64,000 nt of DNA. Source: Choristoneura fumiferana (Eukaryota; Arthropoda; Insecta; Lepidoptera; Tortricidae). This document shows positions 54,851 through 64,000 of the stretch, piece by piece. The stretch is taken from NCBI RefSeq assembly GCF_025370935.1, contig NC_133497.1:62001-126000 (forward strand), written 5' to 3'. The first letter of the stretch is position 1; every line of letters starts with the position of its first letter. Below the pieces are notes generated by a model that worked only from the letters and a program-made list of their open reading frames with translations, searched no databases and was not told the origin of the DNA. A program made the translations under genes and the position numbers.

Positions 54851-57800
54851 TCCGTTTCGCCTAACTTTCTTCCCAATTTAAAACATCATATAGATCAAAT
54901 AAAACCATTTTAAAGGCTAGAACGGTAGCCAAATATTGATCGCGAGGATTCGGTCCGATGGAAGCACAGGGGCCACTACAGAATCGAAGTTCGTATGTCG
55001 TACCATCCCTCTTACTCCCGTATTAAATGACATAAGCGTGAGCGGGACGGCAACTACGATCGAGTTTTGCACTTTGTAGTACAGGGCCAGTTTATTTACC
55101 AGAATCACTTATATTAAACAAACAATTCTGATCAACTCCTAGTCGAAAGGGCGAAAATTCTTTTCGTTGTCTTGCTTTTGTCCCCCTCCCCAAAAAAAGT
55201 GTCTGAGCAGATTTTTGTAAGAGATCACCACCGCCCATGGACATCTGCAGCACCAGGGGTATTGCAGATGCGTTGCCAACCTAGAGGCCTAAGATGGGAT
55301 ATCTCAAGTGCCAGTAATTGCACAGGCTGTCTTACTCTCCACGCCGAAACAACAGTGCAAAGCACTTGCAACAAGGTCCTTCCACCTGCAAAACATACTG
55401 ACATATTGCCATTTTTAATTTTCTCCAACTAAATATTAGTTAAACCGGAAAAATACAAACACGCACCACTTTGTATATTTGTAGCCCAAAACGATACAGC
55501 GAAAAGTATTTTGACCTTAAAGAAATTACCACCACGTGCCAGACTTCGGTTAGTGCGTCAAACGCATATACAGAGTGTTTGGCAGTCAGGTGTAGGGTTT
55601 AAGGGATGACAGGTTAGAGTCATTTTCAACTTTAGTGATAGTTAGACCACATTACTATTATGCAAAGTTTCACGGTGTTAAATATATATATATTTTTTTT
55701 ATCACTCCTTTTGCCAGACCTTTAGGTTTAACATCCTGTATGGCCTGTATTGAGTTAATTTTTAGTGTTATGCCTTCACAATACTTTGGTTCTTCAAAAT
55801 AAAATCAAATTATTGTCTACTGCTGCTAGACTGATCAAAAAAACCCCATTCGACACGACGATAACAAAAAACTCAGATAATTTTGACTACAAAAAAAGTA
55901 ACAGCTATTTAGGCGCTTAAAGTGCTCAAAACTTCCTCGATATACGGCAGCGTTTCTTAACCTTTTTCAGTCCGCGGGCCCCTCTAGACAATCAAGCATG
56001 ATTTCAAGGACCCCCTTTATAAAAAAAACAGGAATTAATTTAGGTCAATTTTTATTATTTTGAACATGAAACTACCGTGACACTCACTCATATTAAATGA
56101 GATTTATAAACGGATAACTCACGTCTTAAACAGAGTTGAGCTCGACATGTTCCGGGCTATTTCGTACCCTTCTTCTCAGGAGCACGCGACTCGGGGCTGC
56201 CGCAACACGGACACTACGCGCCACCGCTCTGCTCGCACGACAGAGAGGAAGGGCTACGAAATAGCCCGAAACATGTCGAGCTAAACTCGGTTTAAGACGT
56301 GAGTTATCCGTTATAATATCATTAATTTTTTATTAATTCAAATGTCTATAGATAAGACGGCGGACCCCCATACACATACTCGTGGACCTCGTGGATAAGA
56401 AACGCTGATATACGGGCTTTCTTATCATGTGCCACTTAAAAAAGAAAAATAAACATTTAAATAAGAAATTAAGGTATTTCATGGATATTTCCAAAAAAGA
56501 GGCCTCGTTTCCATACAGCGCATGAGGGCTATAGTTTTTTTGTCTCACTAGATGCGCACTGTTGCGTGAGGTTTTTAAGTCTGGCTTTTAAAGTCTGTTA
56601 TTACGGGCGTGAAAACAAAGTTTAGATCAAAATCATATTTATACACCTTAAAACCGTAGCATGAAAATATCGAGCAACCACAGTGTTGCGTAGTCCCGTT
56701 TTGTTCGGAAAAAAAGGGAGGACAAAGGTTTCCGAAAGACAAAACTGTCTCAAAACACAAACATTCATTGCCTTGTAATGCATATTTTCTCAAAAATGAC
56801 CGTAAAAGTTGACATTATTCTTACATATCAGAAGGTGAATGCATAGTTTATGGTCAGCGAAAAATTAAAAAGTTAAAACGATTGCAGGCGCGCTAGCTCG
56901 ACAATAATGAATTAGTGCGCCTGCAATCAGTCACATTTTTTTTAAAGTTAAAAAGGCCATGGCAATATTGGCACAAGTCGTATACATACAGCCAAGTCTA
57001 ATGGCCGGTATCAGATATTTTGTTGGAACAACGAACTTTTTCTATTGGGTCTGAAATAGCTTGTGGTGTTTTCGGTGGAAAAATACACCTGCAGTTTATT
57101 TTTTAATGAAAAAAGGCGGGAAAGCATAAGAAAAATATTGGAATAAATTAATTTTACAATTATTATTTTGAGAAAAAGTTTATTCTATTTCAGAATTATT
57201 CACCATTTTTGAGAAAAGCTTTATATTAGTCTCGGCTGGAATAGCAATTGCTGGCTTCGTATTAGTTAAACGGACTCGCAAGCTCGTCCGTTTAATACTC
57301 ATACTCAGCCAGCAATTGCCTACTTCCAGGCCACGACAATAATCTACTATTGCCATAGTTAATTTCAGGTAATGCAAAATATTCACAAAATTATTCTAAT
57401 TATAAATAAACCCGCGTAGCTCACCCAAAAACAGTGACATTCGACATTTCGGAGACCTTACGCTACACTAGCGCCTCTAGCGGCGAATTCATACGCGATA
57501 GCCCTCATTGTGTACGACTACGCCGGTATTGGCTATACTACAGCCAGTATTTTAAATTTGAAGATTTGACTTTATGCACTAGTCTAGTGCACAAAATCAA
57601 ATCTTCGTCTAACACCAAGGCAATCAGGTGTCAACAGCCACAAACAAAAAAAAGTATTTAATAATTTTTAATTTATATAAAAACTAAAAATCAATCAAAA
57701 TAATGTTGCAACCCATTTTCCCCTCGACGTGTCTGTCCACCCTCGCCACACCGGCTCGGGTGGATATGAACGTCTCGGGTAAAACGAATCATCTTATGCT

Positions 57801-57993
57801 CTTGTTGTACAAACTACTATTGGTCATGATCCGTCATGGCGACAAAATATAAAGAGAACTGACTTTGACATGAGGGTTTGCGCTAGTGTCGCCCCCTGCG
57901 CAGAGCTTTGCGTAATATTCCGTATTGTTCGTTGTGTCGTTTGGATTAGCAAGAAATGATTACACCTAGGACGGGTTGAATGTTTAGTTGTGA

Positions 57994-58115
57994 TCACTTC
58001 CTCCTCTTGGTGCTGAGGGTGAGGGGGGAGGACGTGAGGGAGGTGGCGGCGCGCGTGCGCGCGAACTTGCGCGTGATCGCCGAGTAGGACGGCGACGCGC
58101 GCCGAGGGGACCGAC
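57994..58115 (-). CDS. RAP1-like gene, exon 7, second version
   Basis: The acceptor precedes 58115. In the phase set by exon 6 the frame reads GRSPRRASPSYSAITRKF and closes LSTKRRK-stop at 57996-57994, 122 nt in all. It lacks 12 bases (four codons) present at 29600-29612 but has the extra C missing there, so here the expected reading frame is open. Confidence 0.6.
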
Positions 58116-59639
58116 CTGGAACAGAATGGTTCAAAGTCAATGTCACAACAGTCTGATGTTTAAAGGTTAAGGAACTGTGAAGTTTCAGAATACGGTATTT
58201 GACAACTTCTGATTTTGCCATATCTTAATATTATTATGAAAGTATAGATATACAGATAGTGTTTAGCGAAGAGAAAAATTTAAATCGGTTGAAAATTGGA
58301 TTTATAGTGATTTTTTGAAAAATCTATATACCTGTCTCTTTCTCAAACGCTTTTCTCTATGCAGCAAGTATGGCGGTACTGGCGTGTGACGTCACATGCC
58401 AGTATGTCTTTCTCTGTCTAATCTTGAATTTCAAACCTTTATAACTTTGTTATTTGTAAAGGTAGCTTGAAAATTGTTTTTCTATTCGATAACAGGCATT
58501 GTGTAGTTTTAATTTATAAAACATATACAAAATAGTCAAATACCGTATTGCCGCTGCAATATAAAGTTTCCGCATACTTAAAAGCTTACAGCATTTTTAC
58601 AGCTCAGTTGTTGGGTATCTAATAGTAGATTATTGTCGTGGCCTGGAAGTAGGCAATTGCTGGCTGAGTATGAGTATTAAACGGACGAGCTTGCGAGTCC
58701 GTTTAACTAATACGAAGCCAGCAATTGCTATTCCAGCCGAGACTAATAAAAAGCTTTTCTCAAAAATGATGAATAATTCTGAAATAGACTAAACTTTTTC
58801 TCAAAATATATCGTAACATTTAATTTTATTCCAATTATTTTTCTTATGCTTTCCCACCTTTTTACATTAAAAATAAACTGCAGGTGTATTTTCCACCGAA
58901 AACACCACAAGCTATTTCAGATCCAATAGAAAAGTCCGAAGTTCCAACAAAATATCTGATACCGGCCATTAGACTTGGCTGTATACGACTTGTGCCAACA
59001 TTTCCATGGCCTTTTTAACTTTAAAAAAAAATGTGACTGATTGCAGGCGCGCTAATTCATTATTGTCGAGCTAGCGCGCCTGCAATCTTTTTAACTTTTA
59101 ATTTTTCGCTGACCATAAACTATGCACTTCACCTTCTGATATGTAAAGAATAATGTCAACTTTTACGGACATTTTTGAGAAAAATATTAAAAAAAACATA
59201 GTTTTGAGTAGGCACCTCTGCCCCCTCTCGACCTCCAGAAATTTGGTTTTTGATGCCCCACTCCACTCCATATCGAAATACAGTAGGTCATTATTGATTG
59301 TGCAAGAATAATACAGTACTATATTAAAATAATTAGTTCCTGCCCTCAAACGAACCTGTAGCCTCGGGCGGCTAGTGCTTGTCTGGCGGGGGTTCATCAG
59401 CCGGGGGTTCCTCAGCCGGGGGTCGCGCGGCGCGATGAAATGTCAAAGAGTGAAGCAAAGTTCCCTTTATCGTTAGCATCCGTGTCTTCAAACTGACCTG
59501 TAGCCCTGGGCGGCGTGTGCTTGTCCGGCGGGGGTTCATCAGCCGGGGGTTCCTCAGCCGGGGGTCGCGCGGCGCGATGAAATGTCAAAGAGTGAAGCAA
59601 AGTTCCCTTTATCGTTAGCATCCGTGTCTTCAAACTGAC

Positions 59640-59807
59640 CTGTAGCCCTGGGCGGCGTGTGCTTGTCCGGCGGGGGTTCATCAGCCGGGCGTTTCGGGGC
59701 CGGGGTTTGTTCGGGCGGGGGTCGCGCGGCGCGGGCGGACGCGGACCGCACGACGGGCGCGCCGTAGATGGAGTTGCGGCGCGGGGGCCCGCCGGTCTTT
59801 AGTTGCC
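59640..59807 (-). CDS. RAP1-like gene, exon 6, second version
   Basis: The acceptor 'tgtccgtag' precedes 59807 and the donor GTCAGT starts at 59639. At 168 nt it is one codon longer than the first version, and it differs around RAARPPPEQTPAPK. Phase is kept. The 142-bp tandem units follow downstream as in the first version. Confidence 0.6.
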
Positions 59808-61678
59808 CTACGGACAATACAAAATGCAGATCTATTTCAATAATGTTTTCACTTCTCATGCTCGTAAAGTTAATATTTATGCTGGATCTAGGCGACATAA
59901 AATGACTTTTTATGCACTAGTGCATAAAATAAAATCTTCGTCTAAGACCAAGGTAATTAGGTGTCAACAGCCACAAACAAAGAAGTTTTTTTATACTTTT
60001 TTTAATTTTTTATTTATATAAAACTAAAAATCAATCAAATCAATCAAAATAAATCACTAAAACTAAAAAAATATATAACTATAAAGTAATGCATGAAAAA
60101 TAAAATTTACGTAGTGAGTGAACAATTGTTTTCACTGTTGCTATTTCATTTCCTCGCCATCGAAGTGAAAAGCAGAGTGTAAAACTCGAGCATTAAATCC
60201 ATTTTCCCCTCGACGTGTCTATCCACCCTCGCCGTACCGGCTAGGGTGGCTATATGAACGTCTTGGGTAAAATGGCTCGTTTTATGCTCTTGTTGTGCAA
60301 TCTACTATTTTCCACCGAACTTGTCGGACAAGTTTGTCTTGCTTTCTCAACTTGCTTATTGAAGTTTGCTGAAGCTTGTTGAGAAAGAAAAATGAGTCAC
60401 CGTTTCCAACAAAGATGTGCGAGGATCTGTTCTTCTCTTCATGGACCAATAGAAACGCTATCGAAAATACAAACTGAGACATGGATGCACAGAAAAACCA
60501 GAAAAAGAGACCAGCGCTGGGAATCGAACCCAGGTCCTGAGCAATCCGTGCTGCGTGCTATAACCCCTACAACACGCTGGACAGGAATCTAGACACGAAT
60601 TTTTCCTATGCATACATATCTCAGGTTGCTTATTTCTACTATGCTACTTAAGCAGCAGCACTAGCGACATCTATGTTGCGTCGACAGACGTCACACTCTT
60701 TCGGAACCAACCGCTCACCCAGACAAGAGATGTCGCTACTAAGCAATCAAATTATGATTGTTTTTTTGGAGTCTTTTTGTATTTTTTATTTCAACTCCAA
60801 TTTTGTTACTTTTACGGGTATCCCGTGAAACCATATCCGAAAAGTAACAAATTTGGAGTTGAAATAAAAAATACAAAAAGACTCCAAAAAACCAACCAAT
60901 AGAAACACTTCATTTACCCGGCTTCGCGCCGCTCAGCTGTTTCCACCAGAGCTGTGCTGTGCGAGGATAAGTAAATGAAGCGTTTCTATTGGTTCATTGA
61001 AAACGGTTCTCTAATTTTTCGCAGAGAATTGTTTCGCCGAATATTACTTCCCAACCGACTTTTCGCATAATTTCATTTCGCCGATCATCGCCAACTTATT
61101 AAAATGTTTAGTTTTATTACCCAACCTCACAGTTACCAACTGTACGTTTGGCCTGTTTGTTGTAAAGTCACTTTTCAAAATGCCAACTTTCGGTTAGTAG
61201 AATGTTTTGTTTGGCGTAATATTCATTCCGTTGTACAACGTTTCCCAAATGTTTTATTGAATAAGGGTTCCGTTTCGTAGACAGGTAGACAATAGGCGAT
61301 CTTATCGCTAAAAAGCGATCTCTTCCAGACAACCAATTACTCAGAAATTAATAAATATGAACAGACTAATGCCTGTCCTTCTCTCTATCTGTCTGTCCGA
61401 CTATCTGTCTGTCTGTGTCTGCCCGTCTGTCTGTCCGTCTGTCTGTCCTTCTCTCTATCTGTCTGTCTGTCTGTGTCTGCCTGTCTGTCTGTCCTTCTCT
61501 CTGTCTGTCCGTCTGCCTGTTCTTCTGTCTGTCCTTCTGTCTGTACGACTACCTGTCTGTCTGTCTGTGTGTGTCTGTGCGTGTGTGTGTCTGTCTGTGT
61601 GTGTGTCTGTCTGTGTGTCTGTCTGTGTGTGTGTGTGTGTGTGTCTGTCCCTCTCTGTGTAGTGTGTGGTGTACTGAC

Positions 61679-61791
61679 CGGCGGCGGCGGCGGCCCGCAG
61701 CCGGCTGACCTGTTGCGGGGCAGCGCCAGGCGCCCCAGGGAGGGCAGCACGTAGCGGAGGTAGCGGTTGCGGAGGGAGTGCCACGAACGAT
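61679..61791 (-). pseudogene. RAP1-like gene, exon 5, second version, one base short
   Basis: It has the same splice sites and sequence as 33184-33297 but 113 nt, one C lost in the run 'gctgccccgc', so the Gln/Ala end goes out of frame. The Myb helix part is intact. The difference is typical of a homopolymer error or a non-functional allele. Confidence 0.6.
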
Positions 61792-64000
61792 CTGTACAAT
61801 TACGACAATGGTCACTAACACGGAAAACCGGCCAAGAGCGTGTCGGACACACCGAATAGGGTTCCGTAGCCATTACGAAAAGAATAACTAATATCTTTCT
61901 AAGGATTTCGTATTTTATACGGAATCTTCCAAGTTTAGGTATATTTTATACCTTAGGCTGCTATTAAGAGTAAAACTACTAATAATTCTCAAGCAAACTT
62001 AGCCGTTATAGTTTCCTTGAAAGTTTGATATACTTACTACCATCCTGATTTTTTTCAAAATTTTTCCACCCACCGGTTTAGATTTTAGAGGGGGGGGGGA
62101 CGCTCGATTTTAATGAAAATTTGCACTTTAAAGTTGAATATTTCGCAAACAAATCGCTGAATCGAAAAATCTTTTTTGCAAACCCCTAATGGTTTTAAAA
62201 GACCTATCCAACGATAACCCACAATATAGGTTTGGGTGAGAAAAAAAAATCACCCCCACTTTACGTCTATGGGAGGTACCGAAAAAATTATTTTTTTAGT
62301 CTTTTATTGTACCATTTTGTCGGCATAGTTTACATATATATCCATGCAACATTAGAGCTTTCTAGCATTGATAGTCCCTGAGCAAAGCCGCGGACGGACG
62401 GACGGACAGACAGACAGACATGGCGAAACTATAAGGGTTCCTTTTTTGCCATTTTGGCTCCGGAAGCCTAAAAAGACCCTAAAGGTTACTAAAGTGGCCC
62501 TGTGAATGACACAGGATAATTTGTATCCCGCCGTATAGTTCCCACCTACAATTTATTTATACTTCACATACTTTTATACTGCACTAAGTCGAAAGGCGCA
62601 AAAAAAAAATACTTTTCTATCATTTGTACCATGTGTTGCAGAATGTTTTAAGCTACACAATAGTATTAATTCATTTCATCATCATCATCCCAGCCTATAC
62701 ACGTCCCACTGCTGGGCACAGGCCTCCTCTCAGAACAAGAGGGCTTGGGCCATAGTTCCCACGCGGGCCCACTGCGGATTGGGAACTTCGTACGCACCAT
62801 TGAATCGCTTTGCAGGTTTGTGCAGGTTTCCTCACGATGTTTTCCTTCACCCAAAGCTCGTGGTAAATTTCAAATGTAATTCCGCACATGAATTTTCGAA
62901 AAACTCAGGGGTATTAATTACCTACTCATAAGTGTTTTTTTTTTTGAGATAGCGCCTTCTGGCTTAGGAAGGCGGTATACGTTAAAATAATCATCAGGTC
63001 TTTATTGTGAGAAATAAAAGCAAGTTTTTAGGTTGCGGAGCCAAAATGGCGAAAACGGAACCCTTATAGTTTCGTCAAGTCGTCTGTCTGTCTGTCTGTC
63101 CGTCCGTACGTCACAGGCATTTTACTCGAAATTACAAGATGTATATCAATGAAATTTGGAGTACAGATGTCTTGTCAAAGCCGCTATTTAGTTTTGTAGT
63201 TAAATTACAAAAATAAATATTTATAGGGGGGCACTCCATACACGTAACAGAAATTGTTTTTTTTTAACTGATCAACGTGTGGCACATAGTTAGACAGCTC
63301 TTTTGAAAAGATAGTAAGGTTTCCCAAAAACTTTTTTGATTAAGTGAAGATTTCCGGAAATAATCGTAGTAGTAGTAGCAAAAATTGTGTCCCCCCCCCC
63401 TCTATCTTGTAAACCGTTTGTCCAAAAAATATGCAAAAATATGGAAAGGTAACGCTTAATAAATACTTTCAACGAAAATTGCTTTCAACATGATCGGATA
63501 TACCGTTTCTGAGTTATTGCCGAAAAAACTGCGCTTCTCAACAAAGTGCCGTGAAGATACGCTCTTTTCTGGTAATAGATTTTAAGACTGTAGTAAGTGT
63601 TTAATTGTGTTATAACGCACATAATATTACTTGATTTTTTTGTAATGGCTACGGAACCCTATCTTGGGCGTGTCCGGCACGCTCTTGCTTTGTTTTAATG
63701 AAGAGTTGCATGATTAAATTACATTTCAACAAAAAATAAATCACATTTTTAGTTTCTACTTAGGTTAGGTTAGGTTTTGCAGGTGGTAGGACCTTGTGCA
63801 AGGTCCGCCCGGATTGCTACCACCATCTTGCTCGCTAATCCTGCCGTGAAGCAGCAGTGCTTGCACTGTTGTGTTTCGGCGTGGAGAGTAAGACAGCCGT
63901 GAAATTACTGGCACTTGAGGTATCCCATCTTAGGCCTCTAGGTTGGCAACGCATCTGCATTCCCTCTGGTGTGCAGGTGTCAATCGCGGTGGTGATCTCT

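Larger units (their letters stand above)
54851..64000. repeat. Second version of the 26367-35500 block
   Basis: Order, orientation and content follow the first version: MITEs (54965-55090, 55945-56410), 550-bp element copies (56775-57350, 58605-59165), three terminal exons, SINE (60465-60590), palindrome (60760-60895), microsatellite (61375-61660), 'gggttccgtagcc' elements (about 61835-62480 and 63030-63680), 'cccactgctgggcacagg' repeat (62670-62895) and 'cttaccatcagg' repeat (63780-64000). Differences are mostly one-base indels in runs and a few short deletions. Confidence 0.9.

Overview
The window looks like a moth or butterfly (Lepidoptera) nuclear genome fragment. The evidence is split genes with GT/AG introns, AT-rich spacers, and many short interspersed families typical of Lepidoptera: an RTE-derived tail beginning 'cttatgcccgcgacttcg' and ending 'ctttcgcatttataatatta', the 'cccactgctgggcacagg' repeat, the 'ctcttaccatcaggagaccc' repeat, and palindromic MITEs. 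The order and family are inferred from repeats, not from a database search.

Region 1 (1-23300) is a tandem cluster of three C2H2 zinc-finger gene copies on the + strand, in units of about 10 kb. Copy A (exon 2 from 3140, long finger array to 6483, broken 3' part to 7520) has no exon 1 in the window. Copy B has exon 1 (10258-10387), a 3.26-kb intron, an open exon 2 (13652-15348) and a degraded 3' half to 17017. Copy C has exon 1 (20134-20263), but a deletion of about 2.5 kb joins its intron directly to the middle of the finger array. Its remaining array (to 23295) is the only one with an undamaged 3' end. Spacers A-B and B-C are homologous. Copies A and B share a LINE insertion and a one-base frameshift that C lacks, so A and B are the closest pair.

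Region 2 (23300-26366) is repeat-rich, with a tRNA-derived SINE, palindromic elements and a GC-rich stretch rich in 'acgcg'.

Region 3 (about 29.5-47.2 kb, minus strand) is a seven-exon gene whose splice phases all agree. It encodes a charged, low-complexity protein of about 860 residues with a Myb-type domain split across two exons that resembles the Myb domain of the telomere protein RAP1 (TERF2IP). Its introns are full of repeats.

Region 4 (47639-49429, minus strand) is a compact two-exon C2H2 gene (389 residues). It shares the architecture of the cluster genes: exon 1 with psi-K-x-E motifs, a phase-1 intron, an 'RPCTV' motif and a first C2HC finger. It is probably a single-copy relative of the cluster.

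Region 5 (49430-54750) holds nested DNA transposons, one with a clear 8-bp target duplication, then the first coding exon of an unrecognised + strand gene (53383-53458) and two LINE fragments. It ends in a gap of exactly 100 N (54751-54850).

Region 6 (54851-64000) is a second version of 26367-about 35500, with many one-base indels and the same last three exons of the RAP1-like gene. It is most simply a misplaced haplotype contig, but a real segmental duplication cannot be excluded. The two versions carry frameshifts in different exons, so comparing them restores the reading frame.
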